Shown here: in pieces, positions 43,385 through 52,470 of the stretch
Numbering within the stretch: the stretch's first letter is position 1
Layout: each line of letters starts with the position of its first letter
Assembly (NCBI GenBank): GCA_963516475.1
Contig: CAUQBR010000006.1
Coordinates: 1-64,000 of the forward strand
Origin: JABCPE02 sp963516475
GTDB lineage: Bacteria; Bacteroidota; Bacteroidia; Flavobacteriales; Weeksellaceae
Reading direction: 5' to 3'
Length of the DNA: 64,000 nt
Notes under the pieces: generated by a model
The model's database searches: none
The model's input: only the letters and a program-made list of their open reading frames with translations
What the model was told of the DNA's origin: nothing
Made by a program: the position numbers and the translations under genes

Positions 43385-44143
43385 ATGAAACTCATCAGTT
43401 ATAATGTAAATGGCATCCGTGCTGCCTTTGGGAAAGATTTTTTATCTTGGCTAAAATCAGCAAATCCTGATATTTTGTGCATCCAAGAAAGCAAAGCCCA
43501 GCCCGAGCAAATCGACCAAATCAGTTTTGCGGAACTTGGCTACCAAAGTTACTGGTATTCAGCAGAAAAGAAAGGATACAGCGGCGTGGGAATCGTTACC
43601 AAACACGAACCCAAACATATAGAATACGGATGCGGAATAGAACATATAGATGCCGAAGGGAGAATCATCAGAGCTGATCTTGAAGATTTTTCCGTGATTT
43701 CGGTTTATGTACCGTCTGCCACAAATATTGACCGATTGGATTTTAAAATGCAGTTTTGTTATGATTTCCTAGATTACATCAAAGAATTAAAAAAGAAAAT
43801 CCCAAACCTCATCATTTCTGGCGATTTTAATATCTGTCATCAGGCGATAGACATCCACGACCCTGTCCGACTTGCCAACACCTCTGGATTCCTTCCCATA
43901 GAGCGCGAATGGCTCAGCAAATTCATCGATGAATGCGGACTAATAGACAGTTTCCGATATTTCAACCAAGAACCGAACCAATACTCATGGTGGAGCTACC
44001 GAGCAAATGCCAGAGCGAATAACAAAGGCTGGAGATTGGATTATAATTTCGTGAGCCAATCGATGGAAAACCAGCTAAAAAGAGCTGTCATCCTAAAAGA
44101 AGCCGTACACTCTGACCACTGCCCTGTGATGGTGGAATTTTAA
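43385..44143 (+). CDS. xth: Exodeoxyribonuclease III
   Basis: This 252-residue EEP-superfamily enzyme cleaves abasic sites and trims DNA 3' ends in base-excision repair. Motifs in order: MKLISYNVNGIRAA, ILCIQESKAQPEQ (catalytic Glu), YVPSATN, ISGDFNICHQAIDIHDP (catalytic Asp and Asn), WWSYRANARANNKGWRLDY and SDHCPVMVEF (catalytic Asp-His). It is complete and of normal length. Confidence 0.95.
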   Translation: MKLISYNVNGIRAAFGKDFLSWLKSANPDILCIQESKAQPEQIDQISFAELGYQSYWYSAEKKGYSGVGIVTKHEPKHIEYGCGIEHIDAEGRIIRADLEDFSVISVYVPSATNIDRLDFKMQFCYDFLDYIKELKKKIPNLIISGDFNICHQAIDIHDPVRLANTSGFLPIEREWLSKFIDECGLIDSFRYFNQEPNQYSWWSYRANARANNKGWRLDYNFVSQSMENQLKRAVILKEAVHSDHCPVMVEF

Positions 44144-44155
44144 TCAAAATATTAC

Positions 44156-44163
44156 TATCTTTG
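44156..44163 (+). promoter_or_regulatory. -7 box before the small membrane protein gene
   Basis: TATCTTTG lies 20 bases upstream of the ATG at 44184, again matching TAnnTTTG, and overlaps the region just after the xth stop. Confidence 0.45.
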
Positions 44164-44183
44164 CTATGTAATTGGGTTTAAAA

Positions 44184-44414
44184 ATGAAAACATCAAAAAT
44201 CGCTTTTGGAGCAGCTCTCATTTTAGGATTCGTTTTCTTTCCTGCTCATATGATTATGATAGGTATAGTTTTAGTCTTAGTTGCTATGGCGATTGGATTT
44301 ATTTCTATTGCTCTTAAAACAAACGATGAAATCAATTCTTCTATTTCTGATGATGATGCTTTTATGGCATATTACCTATTAGAAAAGAAGAAAAAAGAGG
44401 AAAATAAATCTTAA
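44184..44414 (+). CDS. Small membrane protein of unknown function
   Basis: The 76-residue protein has two hydrophobic segments (about 5-35, AFGAALILGFVFFPAHMIMIGIVLVLVAMAIGF region) and a charged tail ending in KKKKEENKS. It is probably inserted in the inner membrane. I do not recognise a family. The ATG at 44184 is preferred to a TTG at 44172 because the -7 box at 44156-44163 would place the transcript start near the TTG. The downstream udk gene has its own promoter. Confidence 0.55.
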   Translation: MKTSKIAFGAALILGFVFFPAHMIMIGIVLVLVAMAIGFISIALKTNDEINSSISDDDAFMAYYLLEKKKKEENKS

Positions 44415-44463
44415 AACTTTTTTAAAACCGCTATCCTCTTCGGTAGAAAAAGCATATTTTTAT

Positions 44464-44471
44464 TATCTTTG
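44464..44471 (+). promoter_or_regulatory. -7 box of the udk promoter
   Basis: TATCTTTG matches the consensus exactly, 15 bases before the udk ATG. Confidence 0.5.
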
Positions 44472-44486
44472 CCAAAATAAACTTTT

Positions 44487-45122
44487 ATGCTTGTTATTGG
44501 TATCGCTGGAGGAACTGGCTCTGGAAAAACTACTGTAGTTTCTAAAATTTTAAAAAGCCTTGACCCTGAGAAAGTTAATGTTCTTTCACAGGACAATTAT
44601 TATCATGATAATTCCCATCTTTCGCTTCAGGAAAGAGAAAGCCTGAACTACGACCACCCTAAATCCATTGATTTTGATTTATTGGTAAAACATGTCCGCG
44701 CCTTGAAAAAGGGCAAAAGCATAGAACAGCCTATTTATTCGTTCGTAGCACATACCAGAACGGGAAATTACACCGTGATAGAACCTCGCGATGTATTGAT
44801 TGTAGAGGGAATTTTAGTTTTAACAAGCAAAGAACTTCTGAAAGAATTTAACTTAAAAGTTTTTGTCCATGCTGACAATGACGAAAGGCTCATCCGCCGT
44901 ATCCGCAGGGATACCCAAGAAAGAGGCAGGGATTTGGAAGAGGTTTTACACCGTTACCAAACAACCCTAAAACCAATGCATGATGAATTCATAGAACCGT
45001 CCAAATCTCATGCAGATATCATTATTCCAAATATGAAACCAAATACTGTAGCAATAGATTTTCTTTCTACCGTAGTAAGAAACTCGCTAAAAACTCCTAA
45101 TAATGATGCAAACAGAGAATAA
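44487..45122 (+). CDS. udk: Uridine kinase
   Basis: Udk phosphorylates uridine and cytidine in pyrimidine salvage. The 211-residue protein has the P-loop GIAGGTGSGKTTVV, the segment LSQDNYYHD with the substrate-binding aspartate, NYDHPKSIDFDLL and the RRIRRDTQERGRDLE lid region. Length and motifs are standard. Its 3' end overlaps the next gene by 20 bases, so translation is coupled. Confidence 0.95.
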   Translation: MLVIGIAGGTGSGKTTVVSKILKSLDPEKVNVLSQDNYYHDNSHLSLQERESLNYDHPKSIDFDLLVKHVRALKKGKSIEQPIYSFVAHTRTGNYTVIEPRDVLIVEGILVLTSKELLKEFNLKVFVHADNDERLIRRIRRDTQERGRDLEEVLHRYQTTLKPMHDEFIEPSKSHADIIIPNMKPNTVAIDFLSTVVRNSLKTPNNDANRE

Positions 45123-45468
45123 TACACCAAAGACCAACAAAAAAATGGAACTTGTGAAAAAGGTATTTTTGAACAAATTTTTTTTCACAGGTGCGGTGTT
45201 TGTTTTTTGGATGACTTTCATTGACAATACTTCTTGGCTCGTGGTCAGAAATCTGAACCAAGAAATCAACAAATACGAGGAACAACTGGCTTTCTACAAA
45301 GGAGAATTTGAAAAAAACGAGGCTTTCTACAAAAGACTTATGCAGAATAAGGACGAAAAAGAGAAATACGCCCGCGAAAACTACTTTATGAAAAGGAAAA
45401 ACGAAGAAATTTTCATCCTCGTGGTGGATAGCGCTGCACTAGACCATCCAAAGCCTCAAAACAAATAA
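45103..45468 (+). CDS. FtsB/DivIC-like cell-division protein
   Basis: This 121-residue bitopic membrane protein has a single helix (about 24-40) and a periplasmic coiled coil (about 47-85, ending with the FtsB/DivIC signature EKEKYARENYFMKRKNEEIFIL). Septum formation initiator proteins of this type work with FtsL and FtsQ in the divisome. A downstream ATG at codon 15 would give a slightly shorter cytoplasmic tail. The start overlaps udk. The order udk then ftsB-like is common in flavobacteria. Confidence 0.85.
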   Translation: MMQTENNTPKTNKKMELVKKVFLNKFFFTGAVFVFWMTFIDNTSWLVVRNLNQEINKYEEQLAFYKGEFEKNEAFYKRLMQNKDEKEKYARENYFMKRKNEEIFILVVDSAALDHPKPQNK

Positions 45469-45471
45469 TAC

Positions 45472-46623
45472 ATGCGTTTTTTTCAGAAAATAACGGCTCC
45501 AGAAGTACAAAAATTCATCAGTGAAAATCTGAACTCTGACCTTACCAAACTACTTCTGAAAAAATCGCCTTTCCCTGAGGTTTCCATGCAGGAAATCGCC
45601 CAGCAGATAAAGGGAAAACAAATCGCTGCAAAGAAATTTCCTTTCCTATTAAAGGAAAATATAGTCTTCCCGCCACATCTTAATTTAGAGCAAGCTTCCT
45701 CGGAAAATACCGCAAAGGAAAAAGCCGAAAAACTCAGTGGAAAAACTTTTCTAGACCTTACCTGCGGTTTTGGGATTGATGCTTATTTTCTCTCGCAGAA
45801 TTTCAGTGAAGTTACACTTTTAGAGCAAAATAAAGATTTACTGGAAATCGTACAGCACAACTGGAAAACTCTCAGCAGAGAAGCGAATTTTATCAACGAA
45901 AATTTAGAGCAGTTTTTAGAAATTAACGAAAATCAATTTGATTTAATCTATTTAGACCCAGCAAGAAGGGACAAAGACCACCGAAAAAAGTTTCTGCTTT
46001 CTGACCTTTCACCGAATATTTTGGAAATCCAAGACAAACTTTTGTCAATTTCAAAAAAAATAATAATAAAACTCTCGCCGCTTATTGATTTGAAATATCT
46101 TCAATCCGCTGTAAAATCCATCGATGAGATAGAAATCATCGCTGTAAAAAACGAAGTAAAAGAAATCATCCTCCACCTCATCCCAAACACTGAAAACAAA
46201 CTGAAAATCACCACAAAAAACCTCAGCACAGATGAACCGAATTTCAGTTTTTCGCCAGAGGAAGAAACTGCTGTAACGCCCGAATTTTCAGACATTTTGG
46301 AATACCTCTACATTCCGAATAATGCTGTTCTAAAATCGGGAACTTTTAATCTGATTTCAAAAAAATTTGGATTAAAAAAACTACATCCAAACACGCATCT
46401 TTACACTTCAGACAAAACTGTAGATTTCTGTGGAAGAGTTTTTAAAGTAAAAGAAATCAGCGCCAAAGAGATAAAAAAAGGTGATGTGTTTAACATTATT
46501 TCTAAAAACCACCCACTCTCGCCAGAGCAGATAAAAACCAAATACAAACTGAAAAACGGCGGAGAGCATTACCTTATTTTTACACAATCCAAAAAAGGAA
46601 TGGTAATTTTACAAACTTTGTAA
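45472..46623 (+). CDS. Class I SAM-dependent methyltransferase with THUMP-like C-terminus
   Basis: The 383-residue protein has a Rossmann-type methyltransferase domain with motif I FLDLTCGFGIDAYFLS (about 94-109) and the active-site-like DLIYLDPARRD. The N-terminal helical region and C-terminal extension fit the THUMP-like group of flavobacterial methyltransferases. An RNA substrate is likely by family, but unproven. It starts 3 bases after the FtsB-like gene, in the same operon as udk. Confidence 0.8.
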   Translation: MRFFQKITAPEVQKFISENLNSDLTKLLLKKSPFPEVSMQEIAQQIKGKQIAAKKFPFLLKENIVFPPHLNLEQASSENTAKEKAEKLSGKTFLDLTCGFGIDAYFLSQNFSEVTLLEQNKDLLEIVQHNWKTLSREANFINENLEQFLEINENQFDLIYLDPARRDKDHRKKFLLSDLSPNILEIQDKLLSISKKIIIKLSPLIDLKYLQSAVKSIDEIEIIAVKNEVKEIILHLIPNTENKLKITTKNLSTDEPNFSFSPEEETAVTPEFSDILEYLYIPNNAVLKSGTFNLISKKFGLKKLHPNTHLYTSDKTVDFCGRVFKVKEISAKEIKKGDVFNIISKNHPLSPEQIKTKYKLKNGGEHYLIFTQSKKGMVILQTL

Positions 46624-46639
46624 AAATCCACCTTATTTT

Positions 46640-46669
46640 TTGTTTAATCATTCAAATTGTTTAACTTTG
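46640..46669 (+). promoter_or_regulatory. Near-ideal -33/-7 promoter of the M20 peptidase gene
   Basis: A TTG at 46640-46642 and TAACTTTG at 46662-46669 have the 19-base spacing typical of the Bacteroidota sigma factor. The gene's ATG is 23 bases downstream. It is the clearest promoter of the window. Confidence 0.65.
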
Positions 46670-46692
46670 GTATTCATTTATAAATTTAACCA

Positions 46693-48075
46693 ATGAGTAC
46701 TACTTTATCTTACATTCAAGAAAATAAGCAACGATTTTTAGACGAGTTAATCGATTTGCTGAAAATAGCTTCTATCAGTGCTGACCCAGCCTACAACCAA
46801 GATGTGCTACAGTGTGCTGATGCCGTAGCAAAACACCTAAAAAATGCTGGTGCAGACAATGTAGAAATCTGCGAAACAAAGGGATATCCTGTGGTTTTCG
46901 GAGAGAAAATTTTAGATAAAAACCTGCCGACTGTTTTGGTTTATGGGCATTACGATGTACAGCCTGCTGACCCTATAGAACTTTGGGAAAGCGGCCCTTT
47001 TGAGCCTGTGGTGAAAAAAACCGAAATCCACCCAGAAGGCGCTGTTTTCGCAAGAGGAGCTGCTGATGACAAAGGGCAGTTTTTCATGCATTTAAAGGCT
47101 TTTGAAGCGATGATGAAAACCAACTCATTGCCTTGTAATGTGAAATTCATCATCGAAGGAGAGGAAGAAGTAGGTTCAGCGAGTTTGGCTGATTTTTTGG
47201 AATCCAATAAAGAAAAACTGGCTTGTGATGTTATTTTAGTTTCAGACACGAGTCTTTATTCTATGGATCAACCGACGGTTACGACTGGGCTTCGTGGTCT
47301 AAGCTATGTAGAAGTGGAAATCGAAGGGCCAAACAGAGACTTGCACTCAGGACTTTATGGAGGTGCTGTTCCTAACCCTATCAATGTTTTATCAAAAATG
47401 ATTGGCAGCTTGATTGACGAAAACGGAGTAATCACTGTAGAAGGATTTTATGATAATGTAAATATAGTTTCGCCAGAGGAAAGAGCCGAAATGAACAAAC
47501 TGAAAGACGATCCTGAAGCTTTCAAAAAAGAAATCGGTCTGAAAGGCGTAGAAGGCGAAAAAGGCTATACTACACTAGAGAGAACCTCTATCCGCCCTAC
47601 TCTGGATGTGAACGGAATCTGGGGAGGCTACACAGGAGAAGGAGCTAAAACAGTAATCCCTTCTAAAGCTTTCGCAAAAATATCTATGAGACTCGTACCA
47701 AACCAAACTCCAGAGGAAATCACCGAAAAATTCACTAAACATTTTGAAAAAATCGCTCCTGACAGTGTAAAAGTAACTGTTACGCCGCACCACGGAGGTA
47801 TGCCTTATGTTCTAGAAAGCAACACGAAAGAGTTCTTGGCAGCAAAAAAAGCTATGGAACAGGCTTTCGGAAGAGAAGTTCTTCCATTCCGCAGCGGCGG
47901 AAGTATCCCTATTACAGCTCTTTTTGAGCAGATTTTAGGAGTAAAATCAGTTCTGATGGGATTTGGGCTAAGCACTGACGCCATCCATTCGCCTAATGAA
48001 CATTTCGGGCTTTATAATTTCTACAAAGGAATAGAAAGCATCCCACTTTTCTTTGAATATTATACAAAGGGATAA
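46693..48075 (+). CDS. M20-family dipeptidase
   Basis: This 460-residue metallopeptidase resembles M20 dipeptidases (CNDP-like). The zinc site is seen in VYGHYDVQPADP (His and Asp), ARGAADDKGQ and EGEEEVGS (catalytic Glu). The dimerisation domain has RDLHSGLYGG, and the C-terminal zinc ligand lies in DAIHSPNEHF. It is complete, with no signal peptide, so it acts in the cytoplasm. It is the last core gene before the defence island, followed by a weak hairpin at 48075-48118. Confidence 0.93.
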   Translation: MSTTLSYIQENKQRFLDELIDLLKIASISADPAYNQDVLQCADAVAKHLKNAGADNVEICETKGYPVVFGEKILDKNLPTVLVYGHYDVQPADPIELWESGPFEPVVKKTEIHPEGAVFARGAADDKGQFFMHLKAFEAMMKTNSLPCNVKFIIEGEEEVGSASLADFLESNKEKLACDVILVSDTSLYSMDQPTVTTGLRGLSYVEVEIEGPNRDLHSGLYGGAVPNPINVLSKMIGSLIDENGVITVEGFYDNVNIVSPEERAEMNKLKDDPEAFKKEIGLKGVEGEKGYTTLERTSIRPTLDVNGIWGGYTGEGAKTVIPSKAFAKISMRLVPNQTPEEITEKFTKHFEKIAPDSVKVTVTPHHGGMPYVLESNTKEFLAAKKAMEQAFGREVLPFRSGGSIPITALFEQILGVKSVLMGFGLSTDAIHSPNEHFGLYNFYKGIESIPLFFEYYTKG

Positions 48076-48880
48076 ATTTTCCATATTGAAAAAAATAATA
48101 ACTATAAAAAGGAAAATTAGTTAATATTTAATAAGTCCAAACCGCAGAAATAATTAAATTTTAAAAGTCCAAAAAATAATATTGTTTTTTAAATATAATG
48201 AATATTTATTTAGTACATCTATTTTATTTATATGTTAAAATTATCATATAGATTCAATAAGGTAGTAGCATGAGAAAAAATTCTATTTTTTCAATATCAA
48301 ATGTTTATCTTTTATATTGTAGGAAAGAAATTTACTTTTTATAATATATATTTTTATCAAAATTTATAATAAATAATATAAATATATATTTAATTTATAG
48401 GTTTTATTTTATAATAATTAGTCTTTTACAAAATGCTTTAACTCAAAAAGTTTTTAAAAAAAGTAACACGAATTCTATTTTTATTTTTGAAGCAAAAAGT
48501 AAGAATTGAATTTTTATGAGTGAAAATTTCGATATCCAGATTAGTTGATTTTTGGAAAAAATAACTCCGCTTTTTTGAATAATGGTGTTTCATTTTTGTG
48601 CGTTTTTCTCAATGGATATTTTCTGTGAAAAAGGAAATTAGAATTTAAAAATCCTAATTCTGTAGTTGGTTATGATATTATTTAATGGATTATTATAATC
48701 AATATATTATATAAATACTACTTTGGAAGTATTTTGGTAGAAAAAGAATTTTCTATTTTCTTATTAAAAAAGAATAAAAATTTGTGTCTATGATATTTTT
48801 TTTAAATTTTGCAATATGATTACGCTCTTGGCGAAACATTTTCAACTTTTTTAAGTTAAGAAAGTTCTTTTATAGCGAAA
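48076..48880. other. AT-rich non-coding stretch at the left edge of the defence island
   Basis: This 805-base gap is extremely AT-rich and contains no credible gene. I see a weak inverted repeat after the peptidase gene (AATTTTCC 48075-48082 with GGAAAATT 48111-48118) and an 10-codon frame (MSENFDIQIS, 48516-48548) that may be a relic. A short AACTT/AAGTT hairpin lies near 48850. TAAATTTTG near 48813 deviates by one base from TAnnTTTG but could serve the NYN gene at 48881. Confidence 0.5.
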
Positions 48881-49597
48881 ATGTCTACCCCTGAGCATTT
48901 TTTGTATATGAATAAAACAGCAATTTTAGTAGATGGTGGATTTTTCATAAGAAGATACAAATCCATCAAAGGTGAAACTGATCCTAAAACACTAGCAGAT
49001 AAACTTTTTCAAATGTGTCTTGCACATTTAAAACAAGGAAATATAAATAGAGAGTTATATAGGATTTGCTATTATGATTGTTTTCCTTATGGAGGAAAGC
49101 AAACGAATCCTATCACTAAAAAAACTATAGATTTTTCCCAAACACAAATTTTTAAATTTAGGCAAGAATTCTTTGAACAACTAAAGAAAAAAAGAAAAAT
49201 TGCATTAAGATTGGGGGAATTACAGACATATAATAACTGGTTTATTACTCCAAGAGTAATGAAAGAAATATTTAATAAGAAAAGAAAAATTGAATCTATT
49301 AAAGAAGATGATATTTATTTAGATTTAAAACAAAAGATGGTAGATGTAAAAATAGGATTAGATATTGCTACTATTACTCTAAAGAAACAAGCTGATCAAA
49401 TCATTCTAATTTCAGGAGATTGTGATTTTGTTTCTGCTTCGAAATTAGCAAGAACAGAAGGAGTAGATTTTATTTTAGATCCTATGCGGAGCCAAATAAA
49501 ACCTCACTTATTTGAGCATATTGATGGACTTCAAACAAGAATAAAAAAACATCACAGAATACTATACAAAAACATCCTTGATTCTAGATATTTATAA
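48881..49597 (+). CDS. NYN-domain protein (LabA/DUF88-like), probable RNase
   Basis: The 238-residue protein has a NYN (PIN-like) nuclease fold. Acidic metal-site residues are visible in TAILVDGGFFI (Asp at 18) and LISGDCDFVSASKLA (two Asp near 175-178), with GLDIATITL between. NYN proteins are putative single-stranded RNA nucleases, and some act in RNA quality control or phage defence. It faces the Qat operon tail to tail, with 26 bases between. An internal ATG (48908, MNKTAILVDGG) would be the more conventional start for this family. No partner gene follows on its strand, so function stays open. Confidence 0.7.
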   Translation: MSTPEHFLYMNKTAILVDGGFFIRRYKSIKGETDPKTLADKLFQMCLAHLKQGNINRELYRICYYDCFPYGGKQTNPITKKTIDFSQTQIFKFRQEFFEQLKKKRKIALRLGELQTYNNWFITPRVMKEIFNKKRKIESIKEDDIYLDLKQKMVDVKIGLDIATITLKKQADQIILISGDCDFVSASKLARTEGVDFILDPMRSQIKPHLFEHIDGLQTRIKKHHRILYKNILDSRYL

Positions 49598-49623
49598 ATA
49601 GCAAATTGAATATAAGAAAGAAA

Positions 49624-50355
49624 TTATTTTAAAAAAGATAATAATTGTTTAAAATTAAAATTAATTTTTTTTATTATTTGTTCTTCAGATAGATCATGTA
49701 TTTGAGATAAATATTTAATTATGGAGGCAACATTACCAGGAAGTATGGTTTGTCCATTTTCTTTTACAAATGGGCCATCAGTTTCTGTTAAAATATTGTT
49801 TAGAGGTATTTTTGAAATTATTTGTTTCCCTTTTTCTGATCTTGTCATGTAAGGGTTTATTGAAAAATAATATCCTTGTAAAGATATTTCTTTAATAAGA
49901 TTTAAATTTCCAGAATACCAATGAAAAATAGCCGATTGTATATTATATTTTGTTAAAAGATGCAAAACCTCCTTATCTGCTTTTCTTGAATGAATACTTA
50001 ATATCTTTTTTTGTTTAGATACAATTTTTAATATTTTGGAAAATGTTTCTAATTGAATATTTTTTGTAGAAATACCATCTTTAGAGAAATCTAGTCCAAT
50101 TTCTCCAATATAAGAAGTTTTACTGATATTTTTTAAGAATAAATCAAATTCTTTCTTGTGTGAGTTAGCCATTAGAGGGTGCATTCCTAAAGCTAACCTT
50201 ATTTTTTTTAATGATTGAAAATAATGATATCCCATTTCAAAATGGCTGGGCAGATTGGTCATGGCCAATACTGTTATATCAGCATTTATACAATCCTGTA
50301 AAACTTTTATTGGATTTGGATATAAATCTATGTGACAATGTGTATCAATAATCAT
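49624..50355 (-). CDS. qatD: TatD-like DNase of the Qat anti-phage system
   Basis: The 243-residue TatD-family metal-dependent hydrolase has DTHCHIDL (H6, H8), the GEIGLDFS motif, SIHSRKADKEVL, and the later FHWYSGN and TETDGPF segments that complete the metal site. In Qat it is the fourth component and probably acts as a nuclease. It overlaps QatC by 4 bases. A housekeeping TatD is less likely because of the conserved operon. Confidence 0.9.
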   Translation of the reverse strand: MIIDTHCHIDLYPNPIKVLQDCINADITVLAMTNLPSHFEMGYHYFQSLKKIRLALGMHPLMANSHKKEFDLFLKNISKTSYIGEIGLDFSKDGISTKNIQLETFSKILKIVSKQKKILSIHSRKADKEVLHLLTKYNIQSAIFHWYSGNLNLIKEISLQGYYFSINPYMTRSEKGKQIISKIPLNNILTETDGPFVKENGQTILPGNVASIIKYLSQIHDLSEEQIIKKINFNFKQLLSFLK

Positions 50356-51725
50356 TTTATCCCTAATATAGATTTTATAAATTTATTTCCTTTATTTCTA
50401 AACAAAAGTAAAACTTCTTGTTTAGACCTTAAGACCATTTCTGCATATTCAGTAAGATTATGAATTTCAATATTACCATTCACTAATAAACCTCTTTTTA
50501 TATTTTCCAATGAAAGCCCTCTCTTTAAATAACTAATTAATGCTGGTAAATCTTTACTGTAATTTAGTGATGTAGCATTTGTAATAAAATTACCATATTG
50601 ATTTTCATTATCTAAACCAGCTTTATTTAAGGCTGCTCTCCTATAAATACAAGGCATACATATTCCACATTCTTGAACTCCATTTTTAACTTTCCAATTT
50701 TGTTTTCTCCCTCTTTTCCCACAAGAAACAGAATTATGATAAATATTCTTTAATAATGTTTGGTTTGTACATTCAACAAACATTTCTCCTTTTGTCTTAA
50801 AAGAATAGGGATTATATATTATAGTAGATAACATTAATTCTTTAAATAATTCTTGAGTATTTTTTAAAACATATGGATGTGTTGTTCTTGTACTTAAAGA
50901 ACTTACTCTTGATGGTGTCAATGGATAGTTGATTGAGATTGTTCCATTCTCAGGAATTATTAACTTATCGATTGGAGAAAAGTAACAGCCTAATCCAATA
51001 AAAAAAAGTGAGCGACTTCGATAGTTATTTTCTACAGATATTCTATTACCATTAATATCTTTTCTTGATAAAGACAATTTTGATTGCACCCAATATATTT
51101 TATTGGGGTATTCTTTTTCTAAAAGTTTTAGTAATATTTTTTGATCTCTATTTGGGCCAGGGGATTTTGAATCAAAATGAGAAACTAAAAGCATTCTTTC
51201 GTTATTACTAAGTTTTTCCAATTCATCAATAACTCCTATTAAAGAATCTAAACCTCCTGAAAATAAACTTACAGATTTAATGGAATCTTTGTCATAACTT
51301 GGAATTTTTCTTCTGTTTGTACGTGGCTGAAACAAATCAACATTTTCTATTTTTCGAAAAGAAACTAGCCAATTATCTCCTGTAAGAAAATCTAAAATCT
51401 GTTTTAATTTCTCTTCTTTTCCACTCCAAACAGCTAAGTTATTCACGGGAAACTCTACTTCTATATCTCTTGTCCAACCATCATTTGAATAAATAGCCCG
51501 ACTAAGTAGATTATCTACACCATATACAATTGCAGATACAAGAAAGAAATCAAATTTTACAGAAGTAAAATCACTTGTGAAATCGAAAATTCTTTCAAAA
51601 GCACTATTTCTTCCTATATTAAAATTTAAAAGAATTCTTTTTTCTGATCCACTATCATTATAACAAAGATACAAGTCTGAAAATTTTCCATACTCTGCAT
51701 CGACAATAACTATATCTATTCTCAT
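50352..51725 (-). CDS. qatC: QueC-like protein of the Qat anti-phage system
   Basis: The 457-residue protein has a PP-loop ATPase domain with the pyrophosphate motif SGGLDS (156-161), as in 7-cyano-7-deazaguanine synthase QueC. A cysteine cluster (GVQECGICMPCIYRRAAL, near 350) resembles the QueC zinc site. An N-terminal extension of about 150 residues distinguishes it from housekeeping QueC. In QatABCD it is one of four proteins required for defence, though its substrate is unknown. It overlaps qatD by 4 bases and begins 2 bases after the qatB stop. Confidence 0.93.
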   Translation of the reverse strand: MRIDIVIVDAEYGKFSDLYLCYNDSGSEKRILLNFNIGRNSAFERIFDFTSDFTSVKFDFFLVSAIVYGVDNLLSRAIYSNDGWTRDIEVEFPVNNLAVWSGKEEKLKQILDFLTGDNWLVSFRKIENVDLFQPRTNRRKIPSYDKDSIKSVSLFSGGLDSLIGVIDELEKLSNNERMLLVSHFDSKSPGPNRDQKILLKLLEKEYPNKIYWVQSKLSLSRKDINGNRISVENNYRSRSLFFIGLGCYFSPIDKLIIPENGTISINYPLTPSRVSSLSTRTTHPYVLKNTQELFKELMLSTIIYNPYSFKTKGEMFVECTNQTLLKNIYHNSVSCGKRGRKQNWKVKNGVQECGICMPCIYRRAALNKAGLDNENQYGNFITNATSLNYSKDLPALISYLKRGLSLENIKRGLLVNGNIEIHNLTEYAEMVLRSKQEVLLLFRNKGNKFIKSILGIK

Positions 51726-51727
51726 AA

Positions 51728-52468
51728 CTATTCAAATACGGTTAATACATCTTGTTGAATATTTTTCACAAGTCTGTCGGCTTCCTCAGAACTCCAATCA
51801 ATGTTTTGTAATGGATTTCTTTTGTGCATATCTCCAGTTCTTTCAACTATGAAATTTTTTATTTGACTGAAAAGATTGTTGCAATCAGTTTCATTCTTGT
51901 TTTTTATTAAATTTTCATAGAACCACTTTGATAGAAGCTCATTAATGTAATATCCAAAATATTTTACTATTACATCTTCCAAAGTATTGGTTGTAAATGT
52001 TTCTTGTAATAAAGTTTGTACTTCATCAATGGATTCAGCTTGCCCCATTAGTTCCTCCAATAATAATCTTGTAGCTTCTTTCGCAGCATTATCATCTATA
52101 GAAGTTGCACTACCTGAACAATATTCAATTAAATGATTAATTACGTCGCCAACCGTTTTATTATCAATATCTGATAAGCCTGTAGATTCAAGAGTTTCTC
52201 TAATATTATTACCCGAACTGATAAACTTTGAAAAGACTCCTCCGATTTTCTTTGCAGTTCTGATACTGCTTCTTCCTCCTGCTTTTGAACCGCCACGCCC
52301 TCCTGTTGATGCTCCGCCCAATGCTGAAACAAAATGTCCCATAATGTTCTGTAGCTTCTGAGCTGGAAGAACAGAAGAATCACAATTTGAGGTAAGCGAA
52401 GAACTAAGCGTACCCCAATTCGGAACCATTGAGTGTTTTACATCAGAAAATGATTTAGATGTTCCCAT
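51728..52468 (-). CDS. qatB: QatB component of the Qat anti-phage system
   Basis: The 246-residue protein has a serine-rich start and a striking glycine-rich segment (SALGGASTGGRGGSKAGGRS, about 48-67), followed by helical sequence. I assign QatB from its position between QatA and QatC and from this glycine-rich region, which is a recurring feature of QatB-like proteins. No enzymatic motif is visible. The glycine-rich segment might bind another Qat protein. It starts 2 bases after the qatA stop. Confidence 0.8.
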   Translation of the reverse strand: MGTSKSFSDVKHSMVPNWGTLSSSLTSNCDSSVLPAQKLQNIMGHFVSALGGASTGGRGGSKAGGRSSIRTAKKIGGVFSKFISSGNNIRETLESTGLSDIDNKTVGDVINHLIEYCSGSATSIDDNAAKEATRLLLEELMGQAESIDEVQTLLQETFTTNTLEDVIVKYFGYYINELLSKWFYENLIKNKNETDCNNLFSQIKNFIVERTGDMHKRNPLQNIDWSSEEADRLVKNIQQDVLTVFE

Positions 52469-52470
52469 TT

